This document shows positions 26,120 through 33,532 of a stretch of DNA of 64,000 bases, piece after piece. Origin of the DNA: Barnesiella propionica (lineage in GTDB: Bacteria; Bacteroidota; Bacteroidia; Bacteroidales; Barnesiellaceae); NCBI RefSeq assembly GCF_025567045.1, contig NZ_JAOQJK010000007.1:1-64000 (forward strand), in the 5' to 3' direction. The notes below the pieces were generated by a model. It was not told where the DNA came from, searched no databases, and saw only the letters and a program-made list of their open reading frames with translations. Made by a program: the position numbers and the translations under genes. Within the stretch, counting starts at the first letter, position 1. Every line of letters starts with the position of its first letter.

Positions 26120-26350
26120 TTACCGGGTTAATACATCTTTTACCTCTTTGGCAGAAAGTTTGCCCTTTGCCACAACCTTACCGTCCACAACAAGAGCCGG
26201 AAGCGTCATTACATTGTATTCCATAATCTTCATCAAATCTTCTTCTTTGGTTACTACTGCTTCCAAAGCTAATTCTTTTACTACTTGCTCAACTGTTGCA
26301 TACAGAGCCTTACAACCGGCGCAACCTGTTCCTAATACTTTAATCTCCAT
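26120..26350 (-). CDS. arsE: ArsE-like small thioredoxin-family protein
   Basis: The 76-residue cytoplasmic protein has a redox CxxC near the start (LGTGCAGCKALYATVEQVV, Cys 10 and 13) and cis-Pro region MTLPALVVDGKVVAKG. This is the 'small redox-active disulfide protein 2' (TM0996-like) family. Its gene follows arsR by 70 bases and precedes the arsF-like gene by 11. The set corresponds to arsE of the ArsEFG operon. It could supply electrons to ArsC or to the ArsF/ArsG pair. Confidence 0.72.
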   Translation of the reverse strand: MEIKVLGTGCAGCKALYATVEQVVKELALEAVVTKEEDLMKIMEYNVMTLPALVVDGKVVAKGKLSAKEVKDVLTR

Positions 26351-26420
26351 AATTTATAAATTTATCATATTAAACGTAATTCGCAAAACAACGAACATTA
26401 ATATTAAAAAAGGGGGACTA

Positions 26421-26747
26421 TCAACAACACTCCCCCGATTTACAGATACATTGCCCGAAAAACTCCTTAAAGAGTTCACGAGCCAGTTGCCAATTTTCCC
26501 GGTTGATACAATATTTCACTTTGGGTGTTTCTACCTCTCCTTGTATAAGTCCTGCATCTTTCAACTCTTTCAAGTGTTGGGACACGGTTGCTTTGGCAAT
26601 GGGAAGTTCTTCGTGAATATCTCCAAAGTAACACGTTTTCTGCTTTGCCAAAAAGTGCATAATGGCAATTCGGGCAGGATGACCCAGTGCTTTGGCAAAT
26701 CTTGCCAACTGTTCTTGCGTAGCTGTATAATCTTTCTTTTCTTCCAT
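26421..26747 (-). CDS. arsR: ArsR-family metalloid-responsive repressor
   Basis: The 108-residue winged-helix repressor shows [20 protein letters not shown] and the recognition region [20 protein letters not shown]. The classical ELCVCDL arsenic site in helix 3 is absent. Instead cysteines cluster at the end ([10 protein letters not shown]) with Cys 39 and Cys 80 elsewhere, so the metalloid site probably differs. The ATG at 26747 is chosen because the promoter and operator lie immediately upstream; the longer frame to 26870 would run through them. It heads the ars operon and should repress it. Confidence 0.88.
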   Translation of the reverse strand: MEEKKDYTATQEQLARFAKALGHPARIAIMHFLAKQKTCYFGDIHEELPIAKATVSQHLKELKDAGLIQGEVETPKVKYCINRENWQLARELFKEFFGQCICKSGECC

Positions 26748-26752
26748 ATCTC

Positions 26753-26795
26753 GAATATTGTTCGCAAATGTACGAACAATATTCAAATTCGCAAA
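26753..26795 (-). promoter_or_regulatory. ArsR operator enclosing the ars operon promoter
   Basis: A perfect 12-bp inverted repeat (GAATATTGTTCG / CGAACAATATTC, 26753-26784) has an 8-base centre. On the minus strand that centre reads TACATTTG, a perfect -7 box. A -33 TTTG lies at 26795-26792, exactly 19 bases upstream. Binding of a dimer would directly occlude the promoter. The transcript would begin about 10 bases before the arsR ATG. Confidence 0.85.
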
Positions 26796-27285
26796 TTGAA
26801 TTATACCTTTTTTCCGTGCCAGGTGCAGAGCGTTTATCTGCTTGTATCGATAATATAAATTCATTATCAACGGCTTACATAACTGGAGAAATAATATACT
26901 CTTTTGAATTCAAGATACCGGACGGCAGACAGACACCGGACAACGGCAGACAGTTTTTTAAGGACTAAAGCGTGACGAATACAAAGCTTAAATTTTTAAA
27001 AGCATTGATATTGAGGAAAAAAGATTGCTCGTTTCATGAACCGGAAGGAACACCCGAAACGAAATGAAAATCGATAAAATTCCTGATAATCATTAATTAT
27101 CAGGAATTTTAGTTTTCTCTAATGGCGGAAAACAGCGTTTTGTTTTTACCTAAAAGAGCAAGTTTCTAAAAAACGGAGGAATGCCTGATTGTGTAAATAA
27201 CAGATAAATAGGCTATAATAAAACCGGAGATTATCCTGTAATGGCATCTCTGTTTTTTGTGTGTTTTATTTTGAGTGAGAGAGTG
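26796..27285. other. Intergenic region with a long hairpin and short repeats
   Basis: No gene is seen. A 15-bp perfect hairpin (AAAATTCCTGATAAT and its complement, loop of 5) lies at 27076-27110. An imperfect pair of short direct repeats (ACCGGAC..GGCAGACAG, at 26917 and 26935) lies nearby. Neither has an obvious partner gene. Confidence 0.4.
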
Positions 27286-28164
27286 TTATTTCATTTCCCG
27301 GTACGATTCGATTTGCGCTTTGCAGACCTTGGAAACTACATCGCGTAATTTTTCCACTTTGGGAAACAAAGCATCTATATCTTCTTGGGTAACTACGAAA
27401 TCGGGATTATAGCGAGCTTCTACATATGCCCGTTTCAATATTTCAAATAGCCGTTTATCTTCTTCTTTGTTGAAAGAAAATATAGCGGCCAGTTCCGGTG
27501 AATAATTCCGGGTAGCCCGGAATAGTTTTTGCAGATTATGCTGCTTTCCATTATCTAACGTATGTACCAGATTAATTGTATAAAATAAATTTTCACAGGA
27601 CTGATGTAAATAAAAAGAGGATTGAGTATAACTTTTCCGTTTAAATGCCGATTGTGCATCTATAAGAAATTCATTAACCCGGTTCATTTTATCATTGAAA
27701 TATTCCTGCGCTTGTTGTGCTATCTCCTGGTAGTTTAGTTTCCGGGAACGTTCCAGCTTGTATTTTTTACTGTCGTATAGCATAATACCTTCTCTCTTGA
27801 TCGTGGCGTAAAAATACCGTCCTTCTGACAAGTCGGAGTTGAATTTTTTTATATCCTCGTTAATAAATTGTACAGGGACCTGATTGCGGGGACGCTTGTA
27901 ATATTCACGGTCGATGTCATCGAGTATTTTCCCGGCTTCTTTTACGTTGATACCGCTGGTAATGACCAGCAGGTCGTAGTCGCTCATAAAAAAGGTAGGA
28001 ATGCCGAATTCCAGCCGCTCGTCATATTCTACAAAAGTCCCCCGGGCATAGCTGCCATAGAGGATAATCATTTCGCATGTCGGAATTTTTTCCAATACGG
28101 ATTCAACAATTCGTTTCAAATCTTCCCGGGCGTAACCGGGTAAAAAATCGATCGAATCTTTCAT
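27286..28164 (-). CDS. Nucleotidyltransferase-HEPN fusion protein
   Basis: The 292-residue protein has an N-terminal minimal nucleotidyltransferase domain. It shows GSYARG (residues ~37-42) and MSDYDLLVIT, giving the metal-binding Asp pair. From about residue 145 follows a helical HEPN domain (AQQAQEYFNDKMNRVNEFLI; SSFYLHQSCENLFYTINLVH; AYVEARYNPDF). MNT-HEPN pairs are usually separate toxin and antitoxin genes in which MNT AMPylates the HEPN RNase; here they are fused. The fused form is common in Bacteroidota and its function is not settled. It sits inside the candidate island, divergent from the XRE regulator. Confidence 0.75.
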   Translation of the reverse strand: MKDSIDFLPGYAREDLKRIVESVLEKIPTCEMIILYGSYARGTFVEYDERLEFGIPTFFMSDYDLLVITSGINVKEAGKILDDIDREYYKRPRNQVPVQFINEDIKKFNSDLSEGRYFYATIKREGIMLYDSKKYKLERSRKLNYQEIAQQAQEYFNDKMNRVNEFLIDAQSAFKRKSYTQSSFYLHQSCENLFYTINLVHTLDNGKQHNLQKLFRATRNYSPELAAIFSFNKEEDKRLFEILKRAYVEARYNPDFVVTQEDIDALFPKVEKLRDVVSKVCKAQIESYREMK

Positions 28165-28246
28165 CGGTAAATCAGTTTTATTATGTTATACCGTGTAAAG
28201 ATACGTGATTTTTCTTAGATTTATCCGTTGTACGGATAAATTCGGT

Positions 28247-28690
28247 TTATTCGCTTTTTTTGCGAAACCAGAAAGCCTGCTTCACTTTTTGCCGGAAGTT
28301 TGCAAACCGACCCGATATATTCCACCATAGTACGGTAAGACGTTCCGGCTCGCCATAGTCGTATAAATTGTGTATCTTCCATAAGGATGACCGCAAATCC
28401 AGTACAAATATGTGTCCTGTGCGCAGCATCAGCGACAGGCATTGTCCGCAGGTTTCGAGCCGTATTACGCTTTCGTAGGGAATCGATTTCCTGTAAATAA
28501 GGTGTGACGACAAGTGGTGTATCAGTTTTTGTTCATAGCTGCAATCCGCAGGAAATACGATGCCTTCATCGTTGAGCTTAAACCCGTAATGCCGCAAATA
28601 GGGCAGGATGTTCTCGCATATCTTCAGTTTCGGGACGGGCGGTTCATGCTTCAAAAAGCAGAGCATGAGCTTTCTTTTTAAAATATTCAT
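28247..28690 (-). CDS. Hypothetical protein next to the XRE regulator
   Basis: The 147-residue product starts MNILKRKLMLCFLKHEPPVP at ATG 28690; an upstream TTG at 28708 is less likely. It is mostly cytoplasmic in composition, with a Cys pair in LETCGQCLSLMLRTGHIFVL and a basic C-terminus (RQKVKQAFWFRKKSE). I do not recognise the family. It lies upstream of the MNT-HEPN gene on the same strand with an 82-base gap. The regulator at 29019 is divergent and its operators may control both directions. Confidence 0.5.
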   Translation of the reverse strand: MNILKRKLMLCFLKHEPPVPKLKICENILPYLRHYGFKLNDEGIVFPADCSYEQKLIHHLSSHLIYRKSIPYESVIRLETCGQCLSLMLRTGHIFVLDLRSSLWKIHNLYDYGEPERLTVLWWNISGRFANFRQKVKQAFWFRKKSE

Positions 28691-28918
28691 ACCGGTGGAG
28701 TTAAACAAATAATTCTTGAGGTGCGAACCAAAATCAGCCCTCAGCCGACCGACCGTTTACGTTCGCTTTATTTGTTTTCTCCGGTATCTGTTTCCGCTAC
28801 TGTAAAAAAATTGCCGTACAGAAAAAATCCTTAATACCGTTCTTGGCTTAATCCTTTTTTTTCGTTTACTTTACAAAGTATTAACGGAGACAAAGAAAGC
28901 ATAAGTTATAGCATTTCG

Positions 28919-28960
28919 TTACAACAGGGCGGTTGTATTTTACAATAGGATGGTTGTATT
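28919..28960. promoter_or_regulatory. Two tandem 21-bp operator-like repeats
   Basis: Two adjacent 21-base units (28919-28939 and 28940-28960) differ at three positions. Each contains ACAA(C/T)-N6-GTTGT, an imperfect palindrome. The period of 21 bp is two helical turns, and the array ends 15 bases before the -7 box of the XRE gene. This is the layout expected of an autoregulated repressor. Confidence 0.6.
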
Positions 28961-28975
28961 TTAAAACCTAATTCG

Positions 28976-28983
28976 TAACTTTG
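28976..28983 (+). promoter_or_regulatory. -7 promoter box of the XRE regulator gene
   Basis: TAACTTTG matches TAnnTTTG and lies 35 bases before the ATG at 29019. The -33 region would overlap the second operator unit. Confidence 0.55.
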
Positions 28984-29018
28984 CTATTATAATATTATTG
29001 TCTGATAAAAGAACGGAT

Positions 29019-29381
29019 ATGGATACAGATACGATTACAATGCCGAAAGTACACCACGGCAGGAACGTAAAACGTTTCAGGGATATTATGGGAATTAAGC
29101 AGGAAGTACTTGCCGATGCACTGGGCGTGTCGCAGCAGGCAGTCTCGAAACTGGAACAAAAAGAAGTGATCGAAGATGAAACACTGAATAAAGTTGCGGA
29201 AGTGCTTCAAATCCCGGTTAAGGCTATAAAGAATATGCCAGACGAAATGGCTGTTAATATATTTGCCAATACTTTTCAGGATGCAGCAGCCGTAAACCAT
29301 TATAACTGTACATTTAATCCGATCGATAAGATAGTGGAATTATACGAACGCTTATTGGAAGCCGAGCGCAAAAATAAATAA
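29019..29381 (+). CDS. XRE-family helix-turn-helix regulator
   Basis: The 120-residue protein has a Cro/C1-type HTH near its start: KRFRDIMGIKQEVLADALGV then SQQAVSKLEQKEVIEDETLN. The C-terminal ~50 residues (MAVNIFANTFQDAAAVNHYN ... LYERLLEAERKNK) probably mediate dimer formation. The ATG at 29019 replaces an in-frame TTG at 28998. Two tandem palindromic units just upstream suggest autoregulation. It is a plausible regulator of the divergent genes at 27286-28690. Confidence 0.82.
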   Translation: MDTDTITMPKVHHGRNVKRFRDIMGIKQEVLADALGVSQQAVSKLEQKEVIEDETLNKVAEVLQIPVKAIKNMPDEMAVNIFANTFQDAAAVNHYNCTFNPIDKIVELYERLLEAERKNK

Positions 29382-29402
29382 GGAAAATAACAAAGATATG
29401 AA

Positions 29403-29435
29403 CCAGGCTCATAAGTAAATCGCTTATGGGCCTGG
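29403..29435 (+). terminator. Hairpin after the XRE gene, probable terminator
   Basis: A 13-bp stem with one mismatch (CCAGGCTCATAAG / CTTATGGGCCTGG) and loop of 7 starts 22 bases after the stop. The T-run is weak (CTTGTTC). Confidence 0.6.
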
Positions 29436-29511
29436 CTTGTTCAGAGAAATTGCATAATCAAATGTTTTTACCTTTCTTTTTATCCTGTTTGAGCACTTCT
29501 TTATGATTTTT

Positions 29512-29622
29512 TTAATTATTATTTAATAATTGCTCTATATTCTTATTTGAAAATCCCTTTTTCTCAATTAAGTGGAATGCCAAAGTAGCTGCAACTGGAA
29601 TGGTTTTGGTTGGCAATACCGT
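29512..29622 (-). pseudogene. Gene fragment, minus strand
   Basis: From an in-frame TAG at 29623-29625, 36 codons read as coding-like sequence (TKTIPVAATLAFHLIEKKGF, then SNKNIEQLLNNN) to a TAA at 29512-29514, with no start codon. It looks like the 3' end of a lost gene. The family is not recognised. Confidence 0.3.
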
Positions 29623-29651
29623 CTAAAATAGTTTAATCCTACAAATTAGTT

Positions 29652-29810
29652 GTGAAACCCTATATATTGCCATCATTTCTGGAAAATATTTTCGAGGTTC
29701 TCGCCGCAGCGCTTGTCGGAGCTTTTGATCCGTTTTATAGTAATATGCCGGATGATTCTCTAATCAGAAAGATGAAGATAAAAAAGAAAAAGAAAATAAT
29801 GAGACTATAA
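29652..29810 (+). pseudogene. Short ORF or gene fragment, plus strand
   Basis: A GTG-started 52-codon frame (KPYILPSFLENIFEVLAAAL, then VGAFDPFYSNMPDD and a Lys-rich tail) ends in TAA at 29808-29810. It could be a small gene or a remnant. It lies among debris between the XRE regulator and the GHKL protein. Confidence 0.3.
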
Positions 29811-29820
29811 ATATTTAAAA

Positions 29821-29828
29821 TATCTTTG
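29821..29828 (+). promoter_or_regulatory. -7 promoter box of the GHKL-ATPase gene
   Basis: TATCTTTG matches TAnnTTTG and lies 63 bases before the ATG at 29892. Confidence 0.6.
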
Positions 29829-29891
29829 TAATAAGAATTTAAAGACCACATTAGATTATTCTTTTAAATGTCTTTTAAAGCATGATAAAGT

Positions 29892-31724
29892 ATGAAAGTT
29901 AAATTAAGTAAAGCTGTAAAAATGTTCTTCGGAAATTCATCATTAGAAATGGTGTACTTCGAGGCGATTGCGAATGCTTTAGATGCAGATGCCAATAAAA
30001 TTTCAATTAAAATTTTTACACAGGCATATAATCAACCTGAGACTTTAAAAGTCGAAATAGAAGATAATGGTATCGGATTCACAGACGAAAGATTTAGTAA
30101 ATTCTGTAACCTATTTGATGTAGAAGAATCTTCACACAAAGGTCTTGGAAGATTGGTATATCTTTGTTATTTTGGAAAAATTTTAGTTCAAAGCTATTTT
30201 AACAATGATTTTTGTAGAAATTTTGAATTTTCTAATGATTTTGATGAAAAATCAACCGTTGTAAAAAGTCCATCAACTATAAATGGTACAAAATTTTCCA
30301 TGTCGAATTACGTATTATCCAGACTTGGACAATATAATTATATTCAGCCAAAATATCTAAAGAGCAGAATATTAGAAGAATTTTACCCTAGATTATACCA
30401 ATTAAAACAAGAAAATAAAGAAATAACTATTACTATAAATTTAGAAATAGAAAATCAACTTATAACTGAAACCTTATCTACAAATGATATACCAAATCTT
30501 GAAAAAATAGAATTAGATTATTCTGTCTCAGCTTTTGATAAAATATATCTATATTATTCTATCGAGGCATCCAACGAACCCTCTATTATAACAGCTATAT
30601 CAGTAGATAATCGCAGTCAAAAGATTGAAATTATTGCAAAAGAAAATATTCCGTTAGGATATAAAATGATATTTCTTCTTTATTCTGATTGGTTTATTGG
30701 AAAAGTAGATCATGCACGTCAAAATCTTGATATTTCAGAATCTGATATGCAACAAATTAAATATATTTTTAGAAATAAAGTATCCCAATTAATTTCTGAG
30801 AAAATACCTAAAATTGCAGAAAGTAACAAAAAGGTTAAAATATCATTAATTAGCCGATACCCTCATCTCAATGGATATTTTGAAGAAAACTGTATTGGAT
30901 TCAGTTCTCGAGCGGAACTATTGAAAAGAGCACAGGATAAGTTCTTTAAAGCTCAAAGAGATATTTTAGATGCAAATTCTCTAACTGAAGAGCAATATAG
31001 TAAAGCTTTAGAATTATCATCAAGAACGTTAACAGAATACATATTATTTAGACAATTATCTATTGAAAATTTAAAAAAAATAAACAATAAAAGTTTGGAA
31101 TCAGATATACATAGTCTTATTATTCCTATGAAACAAGAATTTACAAAAGATGATTTTTCAAAAGATTTATATAGGAATAATGCGTGGATATTAGATGACA
31201 AATATATGACCTATAGCTCTATTTTAAGTGATAAAGAAATGACTGATGTCGTTAGAGTAATAACAGAAGGAGAAATAATTGAAAAGGATAATGATAGACC
31301 TGACATTGCCATCGTTTTTTCAAATGATCCAAATAAAGATAAGGTTGTTGATGTTGTTATTGTAGAATTAAAGAAAAAAGGATTGACTCACAATGACAAT
31401 ATGAAAGTTATTACTCAATTGGAAACAAGAGCCAGAAGATTGATGAAGTATTATAAAAATAAAATTCAAAGAATATGGTTCTATGGCATAATTGAGTTTA
31501 ACGATGAAATAGAATTGGCTTTAATGGGAGAATATACAGAACTTTATTCTACGGGAAAAATGTTCTATAAAGAAACAACTGTTGCAATACAGAAAGACCC
31601 AAAGATAACACTTCCTGTAGGAATCTTCATTATGGATTTAAACTCATTAATAAACGATGCAGATGCAAGAAATTCAACATTTTTGAATATTATAAAAAAT
31701 AAGATTCTTCAATCTCAATCATAA
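29892..31724 (+). CDS. GHKL ATPase with C-terminal PD-(D/E)XK-like nuclease domain, candidate defence protein
   Basis: The 610-residue protein opens with a GHKL ATPase domain: N-box FEAIANALDADANKI (Glu 24, Asn 28), G1 box EDNGIGF (58-62) and G2 box HKGLGRLVYLCYFGK (83-87). The C-terminal ~140 residues contain DRPDIAIV ... VVIVELKKKG (Asp 471, Glu 492, Lys 494), the layout of a PD-(D/E)XK nuclease core. The middle is helical (KRAQDKFFKAQRDILDANSL). It is far more AT-rich than its neighbours, has its own promoter, stands alone and lies in the candidate island. GHKL (MORC/MutL-like) ATPases are known in restriction-modification neighbourhoods, so a stand-alone anti-phage effector is plausible but unproven. 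Typing the last domain as a nuclease rests on motif spacing alone. Confidence 0.7.
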   Translation: MKVKLSKAVKMFFGNSSLEMVYFEAIANALDADANKISIKIFTQAYNQPETLKVEIEDNGIGFTDERFSKFCNLFDVEESSHKGLGRLVYLCYFGKILVQSYFNNDFCRNFEFSNDFDEKSTVVKSPSTINGTKFSMSNYVLSRLGQYNYIQPKYLKSRILEEFYPRLYQLKQENKEITITINLEIENQLITETLSTNDIPNLEKIELDYSVSAFDKIYLYYSIEASNEPSIITAISVDNRSQKIEIIAKENIPLGYKMIFLLYSDWFIGKVDHARQNLDISESDMQQIKYIFRNKVSQLISEKIPKIAESNKKVKISLISRYPHLNGYFEENCIGFSSRAELLKRAQDKFFKAQRDILDANSLTEEQYSKALELSSRTLTEYILFRQLSIENLKKINNKSLESDIHSLIIPMKQEFTKDDFSKDLYRNNAWILDDKYMTYSSILSDKEMTDVVRVITEGEIIEKDNDRPDIAIVFSNDPNKDKVVDVVIVELKKKGLTHNDNMKVITQLETRARRLMKYYKNKIQRIWFYGIIEFNDEIELALMGEYTELYSTGKMFYKETTVAIQKDPKITLPVGIFIMDLNSLINDADARNSTFLNIIKNKILQSQS

Positions 31725-32140
31725 ATATAAGGTTCAAATTAAGAAAATATCGACAACCATAATATTTTTACAATATTAATCTTTCGCATATTTATTCTTT
31801 GATATACTACAAATAGTTTTCTTCATTTTATTGACAATCAGTTGGTTAAATCGAAATATTGCAAGGCATGCAAATGTAGATTTTGCTTATTTATGGTGTT
31901 TGATAGAAATGATTTTGTAAGACGTTGATATATTGTTACTTATATTAGATTTTCAATTACTGGTATGGATATTAAAAAAATCCAGTTAATTTTTTATATT
32001 CGATAAAAATAACTATCTTTGTATCAGTATTTTACGTGATGAAAACTACTGTAAAAAATCAGTGGGATAAATTATGGGATATGCTTGAATCTAAAAATAT
32101 AAAGTTTTAAATATCAGCTTGGTAACTCTGTAAGGAGAAT

Positions 32141-32153
32141 CCCAGGCGGATCA
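32141..32153 (+). repeat. Right copy of the tRNA-Lys 3'-end repeat (candidate attR)
   Basis: CCCAGGCGGATCA is identical to 23214-23226 in the same orientation, and a strong terminator follows 3 bases later. That is what would be expected if the native sequence downstream of tRNA-Lys had been pushed here by an integration event. Confidence 0.6.
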
Positions 32154-32156
32154 TAT

Positions 32157-32192
32157 AAAAAGATCAACTACCGAATAGTAGTTGATCTTTTT
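32157..32192. terminator. Strong bidirectional terminator
   Basis: A 15-bp perfect stem (AAAAAGATCAACTAC and its complement) with loop CGAATA has T-tails on both strands. It ends the minus-strand peptide-export operon as well, and may once have served tRNA-Lys. Confidence 0.85.
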
Positions 32193-32235
32193 GTTTAAGG
32201 ATGTCTGAATCTGTTTTTTGGGGTCAACGATATAA

Positions 32236-33531
32236 TTAATTTTCTGTCAGTACTTTTTTTATTGGCATAATAAACCGTTCGAGAAGCGATATGTCATCGG
32301 TTATAATATTTGCCTGTCCTTTCATTTCGGGATAATAGGGTAGTGTTTTATTATATGTGGTTTTAAGTCCGTTTGATAATTTTATATCCAGAATGTAATT
32401 GTCGCCTGCCGGTACTAAGGAGACGTTTTGTACGTAACCTTTAACAATGCCGAATTCGTTATCCGGGAAATTGTCGAAATGCAGATTTACTTTTTGTCCG
32501 GCTTTTACTTTTCCCGACCTGGCTATGGGCAGGTTGGCTTTTCCCATGATTTCGACCGTATCTTCCGGAATGACATTGAAAATGATATTTCCTGTAACGA
32601 TGTTTTGATTTTCGGTCCAGTAGTTTGTAAACGTAACTTTTCCGTCAATGGGGGAAGAAAGAACATAGTTTATTTTCCAGGAGAGAATTGCGGACTGTAA
32701 TTGTGTTGCCAGGGAATTTATTTGGATGTGGTATTTATTTTTTTCTTCGGTGTACTGGTGGCTGATATCCATAATGTTTTCTTCTATCTGTGTTATCTGG
32801 ATATTCATATTTCCTAAAGTTCCGGTCATATTTTCCAGGGAGAGACGGCTTTGGAGGTACTGGTTATATGTGTTTTCTATATCCTGTGGAGAGAGTATTT
32901 TCTTTTTCATGAGCAAAGAGTCTCTTTCGTATTGTTTTTTGACGGTCAGTAATTGTTCGCGGACAATTTTTTGTTGTCGTGAAATATTGTCGTACTGTTG
33001 TTTGTACTGGTTCAGTCTTATTTGAAGGATATTTATTTTCTGCGGATAATAGTTTAATTTTATAAATTCGATATAATTGAATAATGTCGTGTAAAAACTG
33101 GAATAGAGGGATTGTATATCTCCGATATTCAATTCTTTATCGGGTAGTTCCAGATCGTTATTTTGCAGATAGCGAGGCAGAGAATCCAGAAACGCTTCGA
33201 GATAAAAGATGTCTTTCTCATCAGCGGTATTTTCTATAACTGCCAGATAATCGCCTCTTTTTACGTGCTGGTTGTCCTTTATATAGAGTTTGTGCAGTTT
33301 TCCCGTGCTCCTCGATACGATTTCGGCGGGGGGCACTGTTCCCGTCAGTGTCACCGAGGCGTTTATCATATCGGGATATTTAAAAATTGCGCTTCCTGCC
33401 AATAGTAACAAAAAAATAAATGCGATTAATGTAATTCCCCATCTGACTATCCAATAGGGGGATGAGCCGAGAATTTCCTGTACTTCTTCGCTCCTCAATT
33501 CTATGTTATCGTTTGTATCTTTAACTCCCAT
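32236..33531 (-). CDS. HlyD-family periplasmic adaptor of the peptide exporter
   Basis: The 431-residue protein has one N-terminal membrane segment (GITLIAFIFLLLLAGSAIFK, residues ~33-52). A lipoyl/barrel domain (GKLHKLYIKDNQHVKRGDYL), a long coiled-coil hairpin (residues ~160-270) and a return beta-barrel (GKVTFTNYWTENQNIVTGN; GKANLPIARSGKVKAGQKVN) follow. It would link the C39-ABC transporter in the inner membrane to an outer-membrane channel, which is not encoded nearby. The gene starts 1 base after the transporter stop. Confidence 0.9.
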   Translation of the reverse strand: MGVKDTNDNIELRSEEVQEILGSSPYWIVRWGITLIAFIFLLLLAGSAIFKYPDMINASVTLTGTVPPAEIVSRSTGKLHKLYIKDNQHVKRGDYLAVIENTADEKDIFYLEAFLDSLPRYLQNNDLELPDKELNIGDIQSLYSSFYTTLFNYIEFIKLNYYPQKINILQIRLNQYKQQYDNISRQQKIVREQLLTVKKQYERDSLLMKKKILSPQDIENTYNQYLQSRLSLENMTGTLGNMNIQITQIEENIMDISHQYTEEKNKYHIQINSLATQLQSAILSWKINYVLSSPIDGKVTFTNYWTENQNIVTGNIIFNVIPEDTVEIMGKANLPIARSGKVKAGQKVNLHFDNFPDNEFGIVKGYVQNVSLVPAGDNYILDIKLSNGLKTTYNKTLPYYPEMKGQANIITDDISLLERFIMPIKKVLTEN

Positions 33532-33532
33532 A

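Larger units (their letters stand above)
31725..32235. other. Island right end: promoter, tiny ORF and tRNA-like repeat
   Basis: This AT-rich stretch holds TATCTTTG (32014-32021), a good -7 box. A 23-codon ORF follows at 32039-32110 (MKTTVKNQWDKLWDMLESKN...), which may be the start of a lost gene. The 13-base tRNA-Lys repeat at 32141 and a terminator at 32157 come next. The bases just before the repeat (AGCTTGGTAACTC) faintly resemble a tRNA D-arm, so a decayed tRNA copy is possible. Confidence 0.45.

Noticed and set aside
26748-26870. Longer ArsR reading frame beginning at 26870
   Set aside because: It would run through the promoter and operator; homologous proteins begin near MEEKKDY at 26747.
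29892-31724. DNA mismatch repair MutL
   Set aside because: It shares only the GHKL ATPase boxes. The remainder does not look like MutL, and the gene is an AT-rich accessory gene.
23227-32140. An integrase or transposase belonging to the candidate island
   Set aside because: I looked for a tyrosine or serine recombinase in all frames of the region and found none; the short frame at 32039 is too small to judge.
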